DNA of 64,000 nucleotides from Alphaproteobacteria bacterium (GTDB taxonomy: Bacteria; Pseudomonadota; Alphaproteobacteria; Bin95). The position numbers and the translations under genes are program-made. Shown one piece after another: positions 55,614-63,613 of the stretch (position 1 is its first letter; each line of letters begins with the position of its first letter). Location: positions 124,001 to 188,000 of the forward strand of contig JACKII010000003.1 in NCBI GenBank assembly GCA_020638555.1, read 5' to 3'. Under the pieces are notes generated by a model. That model searched no databases. It had not been told where the DNA came from and saw only the letters and a program-made list of their open reading frames with translations.

Positions 55614-56801
55614 TCAGGCCGCCTTCTCGATCGCCATGGCGGTGGCCTCGCCGCCACCGATGCAGATGGACGCCACGCCCTTCTGCACGTCGTATTTGTG
55701 CATGGCGTTCACCAGCGTCGCGATGATGCGCGCGCCGGAGGCGCCGACCGGATGGCCCAGCGCGCAGGCGCCGCCATGGACGTTCACCTTGTCCGCCGGC
55801 AGGTCGAACTCGCGCATGGCCGCCATCGGCACCACGGCGAAGGCCTCGTTGATCTCGTAGAGGCCGACCTCATCCTTGCTCCAGCCGGTCTTGGCGAACA
55901 GCTTCTGCATGGCACCGACCGGCGCCGTCGTGAACCATTCCGGCTCCTGGGCGTGGCTGGTGTGGGCGACGATGGTGGCGAGAATGTTCAGGCCGCGGCG
56001 CTCGGCTTCCGAGCGGCGCATCAGCACCAGCGCCGCCGCGCCGTCGCTGATCGACGACGAGTTCGCCGGCGTCACCGTGCCTTCCTTGTCGAAGGCGGGC
56101 CGCAGGGTCGGGATCTTGTCGAGATTGGCGGTGAACGGCTGCTCGTCCTTGCTGATCTCCACGTCGCCACGGCGGGTCTTGACGGTGTGCGAGACCATCT
56201 CGCCGGCGAAGGTGCCGTCCTCGTTCGCCTTCTTCGCCCGTTGCAGCGAGCGGATGGCGAACTCGTCCTGCTGCTCGCGGGTGAACTGGAAGTGCTTGGC
56301 GGTGTTCTCGGCGAAATGGCCCATCAGCTTGCCCGGCTGGTAGGCGTCCTCCAGCCCGTCCCAGAACATGGCATCCAGGAACTGGCCATGACCCATGCGC
56401 ACGCCCTCGCGCGCCTTCGGCACCATATAGGGGATGTTGGTCATGCTCTCGAAACCGCCGGAGACCATCACGTCCTGGCTGCCGCCGGCGATCAGGTCGT
56501 GCGCCAGCATGGTTGCCTTCATGCCCGAGCCGCAGAGCTTGTTGATCGTGGTCGCGCCCGCGTCGCGCGGGATGCCGGCCAGATGGGCGGCAATGCGGGC
56601 CGGCCCCTGGCGCTGACCGTGCGGCAGCACGCAGCCCATGATGACTTCCTGCACGTCGGGGGCGGCAACGCCGGCCTTGGCGAGGGCGGCGGCGATGGCG
56701 GTGGCACCCAGTTCGGGGCCGCTCGCATCCTTCAACTCGCCCTGAAACGAGCCCATCGGCGTGCGGGCCATTCCGACGATGACAATCGGATCTTCAAGCA
56801 T
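55614..56801 (-). CDS. acetyl-CoA acetyltransferase (thiolase)
   Basis: 395 residues. The nucleophile is Cys90 in NKLCGSGMKA, with NEAFAVVP, GGACALGHPVGASGARI and CIGGGEA near the C-terminus, the full thiolase II set. It condenses or cleaves acetoacetyl-CoA-type substrates; biosynthetic versus degradative direction cannot be told. Start chosen at MLEDPIVIVGMARTPMG. Confidence 0.94.
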   Translation of the reverse strand: MLEDPIVIVGMARTPMGSFQGELKDASGPELGATAIAAALAKAGVAAPDVQEVIMGCVLPHGQRQGPARIAAHLAGIPRDAGATTINKLCGSGMKATMLAHDLIAGGSQDVMVSGGFESMTNIPYMVPKAREGVRMGHGQFLDAMFWDGLEDAYQPGKLMGHFAENTAKHFQFTREQQDEFAIRSLQRAKKANEDGTFAGEMVSHTVKTRRGDVEISKDEQPFTANLDKIPTLRPAFDKEGTVTPANSSSISDGAAALVLMRRSEAERRGLNILATIVAHTSHAQEPEWFTTAPVGAMQKLFAKTGWSKDEVGLYEINEAFAVVPMAAMREFDLPADKVNVHGGACALGHPVGASGARIIATLVNAMHKYDVQKGVASICIGGGEATAMAIEKAA

Positions 56802-56839
56802 GGGGGAGAACTCCCGGGGGAAAGGTTGTATCGGCCTAT

Positions 56840-56845
56840 AGTATA
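56840..56845 (-). promoter_or_regulatory. possible -10 box for the thiolase gene
   Basis: The minus strand reads TATACT here, about 40 bases before the thiolase ATG, in a short AT-rich island of otherwise GC-rich DNA. No strong -35 box is seen at the right distance. Confidence 0.35.
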
Positions 56846-57046
56846 TAAGCGCCAAGGCCGCCGGCCGAAAGGTGGTTGATGGCGGGCGCGGGACACCGGG
56901 CCTGCCCGCAGAGAGCGACGGATTGCCGAACCGCCTCGGAAACGCCACGGCCTCTCCGCCGGCAAGTCATTGGGGCGCCGTGGAAACCCCCGCCCGGCTC
57001 ACCTGCGGTATTGCGGCTTGCGGCAACGGGCCTCTAGGATTGAGGT

Positions 57047-57068
57047 GATTGTGTACGAAAGCACAATC
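57047..57068. promoter_or_regulatory. perfect inverted repeat upstream of the TAXI binding protein gene
   Basis: GATTGTG (57047-57053) and CACAATC (57062-57068) are perfect inverted arms with an eight-base spacer, ending 33 bases before the ATG at 57102. The size and position fit an operator for a dimeric regulator; an mRNA hairpin is the alternative. The rest of the 300-base gap 56802-57101 shows no gene. Confidence 0.45.
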
Positions 57069-57101
57069 GCACGAATGATCGTAACGGAAGGAAACCCCTC
57101 A

Positions 57102-58253
57102 ATGTTCCGAACAATGGGAGTGCTCGCCGGCGCTGCTGCGCTAGCCTGGGCGAGTAGCGTCAGCGCCGCCGAAGTCAAATTGCCGGGCACGCTGGTCGTG
57201 ACGGCCTATGATGTCGGCTCCTCCGGCTACAGCCAGATGGTTGGCCTGGGGTCGATCCTGAAAAACAATTACGGCACCAATGTCCGCGTGCTGCCGGGCA
57301 AGAACGACGTGTCGCGCCTGGGGCCGGTGAAGGCCAAGCGGGCCCAGTTCACCGCCACCGGCTCGGATTCCGTCTATGCGCAGGAAGCCGTGTTCACCTT
57401 CGGCTCGCGCGAATGGGGGCCGCAGCCGCTGCGCGTGCACGCGCTGGCGCTCGGCAATGGCGCCGCGGTCGGCATGGTGACGCCCGGCGACAAGAGCATC
57501 AAGGAAATCGGCGATATCCGGGGCAAGCGCGTCGCCTGGATCCGCGGCGCACCGGCCCTGAACAAGGCGGTCGAGTCGATGATGGCCTGTGCCGGCGTCA
57601 CCTGGGACGACGTGGAAAAGGTCGAGTTCGGCGGCCACGGACCGGCGGTCGACGGCTTCATCAACAACGAGGTCGACGCGCTGAACAACGCCACCTTCTC
57701 CGCCCTGAACAAGAAGATCGAGGCGAGCCCGCGCGGCATCTATTACCCGGTGATCCCGAACGATCCGGAATGCTGGAAGCGCATCAACGCGATCGTGCCG
57801 TGGTATACGCCGGTCTTCGCCACCGTCGGCACCGGCATTGCCGAGGGCGGCCAGTGGATGCCGAACGCGCCCTATCCGGTGCTGGTCTCGCTCAACACCC
57901 TGGACGCCACCACCTCCTACAGCGTCATCAAGGCGATGCAGGACCATTTCGACACCTTCAAGGACTCCGCCCCGGGCGCGCCCGGCTGGGCGTTGAAAAA
58001 CCAGAAATTCCACAAGCTGGTGCCGTATCACGAGGGCGCGATCGCCTATTACAAGGAAATGGGCGTCTGGCCCGAAGGCCAGGACGAGATCCAGGCCCAG
58101 GCGCTGGCCCGTCAGGCCGTGCTGAAAAAGGCCTGGGACGGCTATGTCGCCGACGCGCCGTCGGACGACGACGCCTTCGCCAAGGGCTGGATGAAGGCCC
58201 GCGCCAAGGCGTTGGAAGACGCCGGCATGGCGGTGATTTTCTACGAATGGTGA
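57102..58253 (+). CDS. TAXI-family TRAP transporter solute-binding protein
   Basis: 383 residues. A Sec signal peptide (about 1-22, ending VSA-AE) is followed by the TAXI domain: ALGNGAAVGMVTPGDKSIKEIGDIRGKRVAW (in two parts), FINNEVDALNNATFS and the helical C-terminus. These proteins capture organic acids such as glutamate or 2-oxoglutarate in the periplasm for a fused TRAP permease. The ATG follows GGAAGGA. The ligand is unknown. The start chosen is far downstream of an open region that lacks conservation. Confidence 0.92.
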   Translation: MFRTMGVLAGAAALAWASSVSAAEVKLPGTLVVTAYDVGSSGYSQMVGLGSILKNNYGTNVRVLPGKNDVSRLGPVKAKRAQFTATGSDSVYAQEAVFTFGSREWGPQPLRVHALALGNGAAVGMVTPGDKSIKEIGDIRGKRVAWIRGAPALNKAVESMMACAGVTWDDVEKVEFGGHGPAVDGFINNEVDALNNATFSALNKKIEASPRGIYYPVIPNDPECWKRINAIVPWYTPVFATVGTGIAEGGQWMPNAPYPVLVSLNTLDATTSYSVIKAMQDHFDTFKDSAPGAPGWALKNQKFHKLVPYHEGAIAYYKEMGVWPEGQDEIQAQALARQAVLKKAWDGYVADAPSDDDAFAKGWMKARAKALEDAGMAVIFYEW

Positions 58254-58265
58254 TCGCCTGACCCT

Positions 58266-58312
58266 CGGCCGGGGCCGTCCGCTGCGACCGGCGGGTGCCC
58301 CGGCCGTTTTTT
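58266..58312 (+). terminator. rho-independent terminator between binding protein and permease genes
   Basis: CGGCCGGGGC (58266-58275) pairs with GCCCCGGCCG (58297-58306), followed by TTTTTT (58307-58312). It lies 13 bases after the binding-protein stop and would reduce, not abolish, permease expression, giving the usual excess of binding protein. Confidence 0.9.
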
Positions 58313-58383
58313 CGCCTGTTGTTTCATCATCAACCGCCCCCGGCATCGCCCGATGCCCGTTGGCGGGCGCAAGGACGCTCAAG

Positions 58384-60414
58384 GTGACTCAAACATACGA
58401 AGTCAAGGACGAGGATCTGCCAGATGTCGACCTGGCCCGGACCCGAACCCTGCCCGGCCCACTGCAACTGGTGGTCATGGTGCTGGGCTGCGGCGCCATT
58501 CTTTTGTCCATCTATCAGATATTCAAGCTCGATTTCCGCCTGAACGAGATCTGGGCCGCGCTGGGCTTCCACGGCAAGATCGGCTATACGCTGCTGGTGA
58601 ACGAGTATCTTTATGCCCTGGTCGGGCTGATGCTCTCCACCGTCTTCCTGGTTTTTCCCGCCTATGCCAGCCAACGGCGCGACCGCGTGCCGTTCTATGA
58701 CATCCTGCTGGCGGTGATCACGCTGGGCGTCACCGGCTATCTGCTGCTCCATTCCCTGGCGATCCAGGAGGAGGCCTGGGAATATCTGGCGCCGTCCTGG
58801 GCGCAATGGATGGCGGTGATCGTCTGGGCGCTGGTGCTGGAGGCCGGACGGCGGACCGGCGGCTGGCCGGTGTTCTTCGTCGTGCTGGTGCTCTCCTTCT
58901 ATCCGCTGTTCGCCGACCAGGTGCCGCAGGTAATCCAGGGCGCGCCCATGGCGTTTCTCGATACCGCGGCCTTCCACGTCTATTCGATCGAGAGCCTGCT
59001 GGGCATTCCGATGCGCGCCTTCGGCCTGCTGGTGTTCGGCTTCCTGGCCTTCGGCGTCGCGCTGCAATACACCGGCGCCGGCGCGTTTTTCATCAATTTC
59101 GCCTTCGCCCTGCTGGGCCATGTGCGCGGCGGCCCGGCCAAGGTCGCGATTTTCTCGTCCGGCCTGTTCGGCTCCATGAGCGGCGGCCCGGTGACCAACG
59201 TTCTGACCACCGGCACGCTGACCATCCCGGCCATGCGGCGCATCGGCTTTTCGGCGAAATACGCCGGCGGCATCGAGGCCTGCGCCTCCACCGGCGGCGT
59301 GATGATGCCGCCGATCATGGGCGCCACCGCGTTCATCATGGCCGACTTCCTGAACATCTCCTACGTGGACGTCGCCATCGCGGCGGTCGTGCCGTCGGTG
59401 CTGTATTATCTGGGCCTGTTCATGCAGATCGACGCCTATGCCGCCCGCAACGGCATTCGCGGCCTGCCCAAGGCGGAGATGCCCAAGGTCGGCGAAGTCA
59501 TCAAAAGCGGCTGGTATTACGTCTTCGTGTTCGCCGTGCTGGTGCTGATGCTGGTGTTCATGAAGCAGGAGGCCCGCGCCCCCTTCTACGCCACCGCGCT
59601 GCTGCTGGTCCTGAACCAGTTCAACCGGACCCACCGCATGAACTGGGCCAAATTCTACCAGTTCCTGAAGGGCACGATCTTCCTGCTGGCCGAACTCGCG
59701 GGCATTCTGACGGCCATCGGCCTGATCGTCGGTGCGGTTGTGGGCACCGGCATGGCGGGCTCCGTCACCAACGACCTGGTCTATCTGGCCGGCAACAGCG
59801 TGATCGTGTTGCTGCTGATGGGCGCGCTCACCAGTTTCATCCTGGGCATCGGCATGACCGTGACCGCGGCCTATATCTTTCTGGCCATCATCCTGGCGCC
59901 GGCGCTGGTGCGGGCCGGTCTGGACCCGCTGTCGGTGCACATGTTCATGCTCTATTGGGGCATGCTGAGCTTCATCACGCCGCCGGTGGCACTGGCGGCC
60001 TTCGCCGCGGCCTCCGTCGCCGGGTCGAAGCCGATGGAAACCGGGTTCGAGGCAATGCGGCTCGGCACCATCATCTACTTCATCCCCTTCTTCTTCGTGT
60101 TCAACCCGGCGCTGTTGCTGGTGGGCGCCCCCGGCGAGATCATCGTCGTGCTGATCACGGCAACCGTCGGCATTCTGCTGGTCGCGGGCGGCCTGCAGGG
60201 CTATCTGATCGGCGTCGGCACCCTGGGGAGCGGCATTCTGGGCTTGCTCGGCCGCGCATTCCTGGTGGTCGGCGGCCTGACCCTGGCCGCCCCCGGCGGC
60301 GGCATGCTGGGCTACAGCCACTGGACCCTGTTGCTGGCCGCGCTGGTGTTGACCACGCCCGGCGTGCTGATCGCCTATTCGGGACGACGCAAGGCGGCCG
60401 CCGTCAGCCTCTGA
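58384..60414 (+). CDS. TRAP transporter permease, fused 4TM/12TM subunits
   Basis: About 676 residues with many membrane segments. The N-terminal third corresponds to DctQ and the rest to DctM. Typical segments are FSSGLFGSMSGGPVTNVLTTG, GGIEACASTGGVMMPPIMGA and FMLYWGMLSFITPPVALAAFA. It imports an organic anion with Na+ or H+ gradient energy, fed by the TAXI protein. I place the start at GTG 58384 behind AAGGA; TTG 58360 is the longer alternative. Confidence 0.92.
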   Translation: MTQTYEVKDEDLPDVDLARTRTLPGPLQLVVMVLGCGAILLSIYQIFKLDFRLNEIWAALGFHGKIGYTLLVNEYLYALVGLMLSTVFLVFPAYASQRRDRVPFYDILLAVITLGVTGYLLLHSLAIQEEAWEYLAPSWAQWMAVIVWALVLEAGRRTGGWPVFFVVLVLSFYPLFADQVPQVIQGAPMAFLDTAAFHVYSIESLLGIPMRAFGLLVFGFLAFGVALQYTGAGAFFINFAFALLGHVRGGPAKVAIFSSGLFGSMSGGPVTNVLTTGTLTIPAMRRIGFSAKYAGGIEACASTGGVMMPPIMGATAFIMADFLNISYVDVAIAAVVPSVLYYLGLFMQIDAYAARNGIRGLPKAEMPKVGEVIKSGWYYVFVFAVLVLMLVFMKQEARAPFYATALLLVLNQFNRTHRMNWAKFYQFLKGTIFLLAELAGILTAIGLIVGAVVGTGMAGSVTNDLVYLAGNSVIVLLLMGALTSFILGIGMTVTAAYIFLAIILAPALVRAGLDPLSVHMFMLYWGMLSFITPPVALAAFAAASVAGSKPMETGFEAMRLGTIIYFIPFFFVFNPALLLVGAPGEIIVVLITATVGILLVAGGLQGYLIGVGTLGSGILGLLGRAFLVVGGLTLAAPGGGMLGYSHWTLLLAALVLTTPGVLIAYSGRRKAAAVSL

Positions 60415-60422
60415 GGGGCACC

Positions 60423-60473
60423 GGCGAGCGCTCCCGGCCTGTTCTCTATGAGAGTTGGCCGGGAGCGCTCGCC
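60423..60473. repeat. perfect 17-bp inverted repeat after the TRAP permease gene
   Basis: The arms at 60423-60439 and 60457-60473 are perfect complements (GGCGAGCGCTCCCGGCC and its reverse complement), with a 17-base loop that itself holds CTCT/AGAG. It starts nine bases after the permease stop. There is no T tract, so it may be an mRNA-stabilising end or a bidirectional stop for transcription. The remaining gap to the tRNA-Arg terminator shows nothing else. Confidence 0.7.
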
Positions 60474-60567
60474 CGCCTCCGCCTGCCGGCCCACCGGCTG
60501 GCAAGGTCTCATGGCCAAGGGCTTCGGCTGTGCCGCCGACATACGGGCGCCAGGCCGTTACCCCAAC

Positions 60568-60592
60568 ACAAAAGCCCCGCCAGAAGCAGGGC
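60568..60592 (-). terminator. rho-independent terminator of tRNA-Arg
   Basis: On the minus strand GCCCTGC (from 60592) pairs with GCGGGGC (to 60574) over a short loop and is followed by TTTTG. It lies about 30 bases past the tRNA 3' end. Confidence 0.75.
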
Positions 60593-60621
60593 CATTCTTC
60601 ACTGAACTGGATGGAAAAGAA

Positions 60622-60698
<77 letters not shown>

Positions 60699-60991
60699 GC
60701 GGGCCGGCTGCGCGATTGCGTTGGCCGGAGCCGGGTTTCTAGTCGCCCCCGGCCGACGATGCAAGCCGAAAAAGCATCGCCGGTGCATTTCATGGCCGAG
60801 ACTCGACCTTTGTCGCAGTCCGGTGATAGAGAAGCCCCCGGACTCCGCCGCCGGGCCGGCGCCATCGGGACCGCGCGGGTGTTCGCGGATGCTCGCAAGG
60901 CCCGAGCGCAACCATGGTATCTTGCAGTCGACGACACAGCGCCTTAGAGCAAGGAATGGCGACGGTGAAGGTGAAACCGGTAACGGAATCG

Positions 60992-62380
60992 ATGCAACGA
61001 CAACGGGTCAGGCGAATGCTCGCGGCCATGGGGTTGGCCGTGCTGCTGGCCGGCTGCTCCGGCACGGACGGCCTGCTGGGGACAGTGGCGAGCCCGCCCC
61101 TCCCTGCCCGCCCCCCGCCGGTCGCCCCTCCGGTCGCCCCGCCGGCGGTCGTGCCCGATACGCCGCGCAGCCTCGGTAAGATCGGCGACCTGAACACGGT
61201 CGCGCCCCTGCCGCCGGCAGAGGAGCGCCCGTCGCCCTTGGCCCTGCCGGGCAGCGGCGCCGCATCGCCGAGCCCGGCGGCGCCCGCCACCACGGACCTG
61301 CCGAGCGGCACATTTGCCGGAGACAAGGCGCTGCAGATCGAATCCGACCTGGCGCGGCTGCAACAGGCGACCCAGGCCCACACCGCCGACCGCAACCGCC
61401 TGCAGCAGGAAATCGTGGCTGCCGCCGACCGGTATCGCGCCAACGCCGCCGGGGTCGGCGCCTCCGCGTCCCGCGCCGACGGGTCCGCGGACCCCGCCGC
61501 GGTCCGGCGCTGGCATGCGGCCGAAGCAGACCTGAACACCGTCCAGGGCCGCCTGCAGGAGTTGGAACAACTCCGCAGCCGAATCGTGGCGGATGCCGCC
61601 CTCGCCGGCTATCTGGCCGAGCAATCGCAGGCCGCCGGCCAACTCACCGGCGCGGTGGCGGCGGACCAGCGCCGGTTGCGCGGCCTCGAAACCCGCTCGC
61701 AACAGACGCAGGTCGCGCTCAAGGACCTTCTGGGAGAGGTCGACGACGATATCCTGCGCCAGTCCGCCTATGTCACGCGCGAGCAGCGCGACCTGACCCG
61801 CCGCAGCAGCGGCATCAAAAGCGACACGCTCTACGGTGAGGCTCCCCCGGAACCGGAGCCCGCACCGCTCGCCCGACGCACCGATCACCGCAACGATTGG
61901 ACCGGCCTCCCGTCGACGGAGCCGCGCCGGCCGGTGGCGACGGCCAGACCGACGCAGAAACCGGTCGCAAGCCGGGCGACGACACGACCGGAACCCGCGC
62001 CGCGACCGCCGCAGCGCGCCGCCTCAGCCGCCCCGACCGCTGCACCGAAACCAGCACCGGCACCGGCAAGACCCGCCGCCGCCGAGGGATCGCGTCGGCC
62101 GCTGCTCGAAATTCCGTTCCCGCAGGACAAGGTGGACTACGAAGCCGCGCTCTATGCCGCCATCAGCGAGGCCGTGGCCCGCAATCCCTCGGCCCGGTTC
62201 GAGGTGGTCGCGGTTTCGCCCGCCGGGCGGCCCGGCGCATTGCCGGCGACCGCAAGGCAAAAGGCCCAGCGCGTCACCCGGAGCCTGATCACCATGGGGG
62301 TGCCGTCGGCGCGCCTGCAGCAGTCGGTTCGCACAACGGACGGCAGCGGCCCGGACCGGGTGCTGGTCTATATGATGTGA
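60992..62380 (+). CDS. large proline-rich lipoprotein with coiled coil and OmpA-like end
   Basis: About 462 residues. A basic N-terminus and hydrophobic stretch end at the lipobox LLAGC (Cys22). Then come a Pro/Ala-rich linker, a helical coiled-coil region (about 110-260; LQQATQAHTADRNRLQQEI), a second long Pro/Ala/Arg linker, and a C-terminal domain (about 370-462) whose pattern (IPFPQDKVDYEAAL; RQKAQRVTRSLITMGVPSARL) recalls an OmpA-like domain without its usual peptidoglycan-binding residues. It is probably an envelope-anchored spacer protein. No named family recognised. ATG 60956 is an alternative start. Confidence 0.75.
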   Translation: MQRQRVRRMLAAMGLAVLLAGCSGTDGLLGTVASPPLPARPPPVAPPVAPPAVVPDTPRSLGKIGDLNTVAPLPPAEERPSPLALPGSGAASPSPAAPATTDLPSGTFAGDKALQIESDLARLQQATQAHTADRNRLQQEIVAAADRYRANAAGVGASASRADGSADPAAVRRWHAAEADLNTVQGRLQELEQLRSRIVADAALAGYLAEQSQAAGQLTGAVAADQRRLRGLETRSQQTQVALKDLLGEVDDDILRQSAYVTREQRDLTRRSSGIKSDTLYGEAPPEPEPAPLARRTDHRNDWTGLPSTEPRRPVATARPTQKPVASRATTRPEPAPRPPQRAASAAPTAAPKPAPAPARPAAAEGSRRPLLEIPFPQDKVDYEAALYAAISEAVARNPSARFEVVAVSPAGRPGALPATARQKAQRVTRSLITMGVPSARLQQSVRTTDGSGPDRVLVYMM

Positions 62381-62430
62381 GGCCGGCAGGCCAACGACCG
62401 GACCGATGTCCTCAGGAGAGCGAATTGGCG

Positions 62431-62913
62431 ATGGCGCCTCAAACCCCACCCCAGCATTCCTTCCCCGTCTCGTGGGACGAGTTGCACCGCGATACCAAGG
62501 CGCTGGCCTGGCGCCTGGCCGACCTGCCGCCGTTCGAGGCCATCGTCGCCATCGCCCGCGGCGGGCTGGTGCCGGCGGCCATCGTCGCGCGGGAGCTGGG
62601 GGTGCGGCTGGTGGATACTGTCTGCATCGCCAGCTATGACGACCGCACCCAGGGCCGTGCCAACATCCTCAAGGGTCTGGACGGGCAGGGCAAGGACGGG
62701 CAGGGCAAGGGCGTGCTGGTGGTGGATGACCTGGTCGACACCGGCGTGACCGCGCGCATCGTGCGCGCCATGCTGCCGGAGGCGCATATCGCCACCGTCT
62801 ATGCCAAGCCCGCCGGGCGGCCGGAGGTCGACACCTTCGTGACGCTGGTAAGCCAGGACACCTGGATCGTGTTCCCGTGGGATGTGGGCGACCCGGTCCG
62901 GCCGGGCGGATAG
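62431..62913 (+). CDS. gpt: xanthine phosphoribosyltransferase (Gpt-like)
   Basis: 160 residues of the type I phosphoribosyltransferase fold. FEAIVAIARGGLVPAAIVAREL and the PRPP loop VLVVDDLVDTGVTAR are diagnostic, and WIVFPWD matches the Gpt C-terminus. It salvages xanthine and guanine. The N-terminus SWDELHRDTKALAWRL is typical of Gpt. ATG 62431 follows AGGAG at 12 bases; a TTG at 62425 is nearer the optimal spacing. Confidence 0.92.
   Translation: MAPQTPPQHSFPVSWDELHRDTKALAWRLADLPPFEAIVAIARGGLVPAAIVARELGVRLVDTVCIASYDDRTQGRANILKGLDGQGKDGQGKGVLVVDDLVDTGVTARIVRAMLPEAHIATVYAKPAGRPEVDTFVTLVSQDTWIVFPWDVGDPVRPGG
62680..62709 (+). repeat. perfect 15-bp tandem duplication inside gpt
   Basis: The unit GACGGGCAGGGCAAG occurs twice in a row (62680-62694, 62695-62709), encoding DGQGK twice in the surface loop just before the PRPP-binding strand. 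The reading frame is kept. Confidence 0.85.
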
Positions 62914-62914
62914 G

Positions 62915-63084
62915 GCGGGTTCTTTTCCGCTGGCTCACCACCCCATCTTCCCTGTCCCCGCGGAAGCGGGGACCCATGCCTGAGAGACAAAAACAGAGCC
63001 CGTGTTCTGTGAGACGCTCTCAGGCATGGGCTCCCGCTTGCGCGGGAGATGGGGCAGGAGAGTGGGTCGGCCAGTGCCGAAAGC
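62915..63084. repeat. 170-bp dispersed palindromic repeat, copy 2
   Basis: Near-identical to 49204-49373, from the shared GCGGGTTCTTTTCC start to the shared CAGTGCCGAAAGC end. The same nested hairpins are present (CCCCGCGGAAGCGGGG; CCCATGCCTGAGAG with CTCTCAGGCATGGG). It fills most of the gap between the convergent gpt and ArsR-type genes. Confidence 0.78.
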
Positions 63085-63154
63085 GGCCGAAAGCGGATCC
63101 CGCCGCCTTCGGATCGGGTCAACCGGCTCGAAATGCCATGACGCGAGCTTCGCG

Positions 63155-63523
63155 CTACCCCTCCTGCGGGGCGCAGAACATGTCATAGAGGGTTTCGACC
63201 ATGCGCCGTGCGCGGTCGTCCGCCAGCCGGTAATAAATGGTCTTGCCCTCGCGGCGAAACGCGACCAGCCCATCCATGCGCAAGCGGGCGAGTTGCTGGG
63301 ACACCGCCGCCTGGCGGGCAGAGAGGAAACCTTCCAGGTCGGTCACGGATTTCTCGCCCGATGCCAGGTGGCAGAGAATCAGCAGCCGCCCCTCGTGCGC
63401 CAGGGCTTTCAGGAACCGGGCCGCGTTGCGCGCGCTCTCGGTCATCTCGTCCAGGTTGGGGTCCGCATTGGCATCCGCCTCTGTGGGTTCAAACGCGGGC
63501 AACGACATCACCAAATCCATCAT
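63155..63523 (-). CDS. ArsR-family repressor, BigR/SqrR-like
   Basis: 122 residues. The winged helix has HEGRLLILCHLASGEKSV, the recognition helix ARQAAVSQQLARLR and the wing RREGKTIYYRLAD. The two cysteines Cys51 (LILCHL) and Cys117 (LYDMFC) fall where BigR/SqrR persulfide sensors carry their redox pair, and the metal-binding CxC of ArsR/SmtB is absent. It is therefore probably a reactive-sulfur sensor that leaves DNA when a disulfide or polysulfide bridge forms; this rests on alignment from memory. No sulfide-oxidation genes are visible in the window. Confidence 0.85.
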   Translation of the reverse strand: MMDLVMSLPAFEPTEADANADPNLDEMTESARNAARFLKALAHEGRLLILCHLASGEKSVTDLEGFLSARQAAVSQQLARLRMDGLVAFRREGKTIYYRLADDRARRMVETLYDMFCAPQEG

Positions 63524-63613
63524 GCTGCGGGGGCGCCAGGACTGCCGCGCCTGTGTTGTGTTATGGCGCCTTCGCCATGAGGTCTCAAGAGGCAGCCCGC
63601 GGCACCGCCCCGG

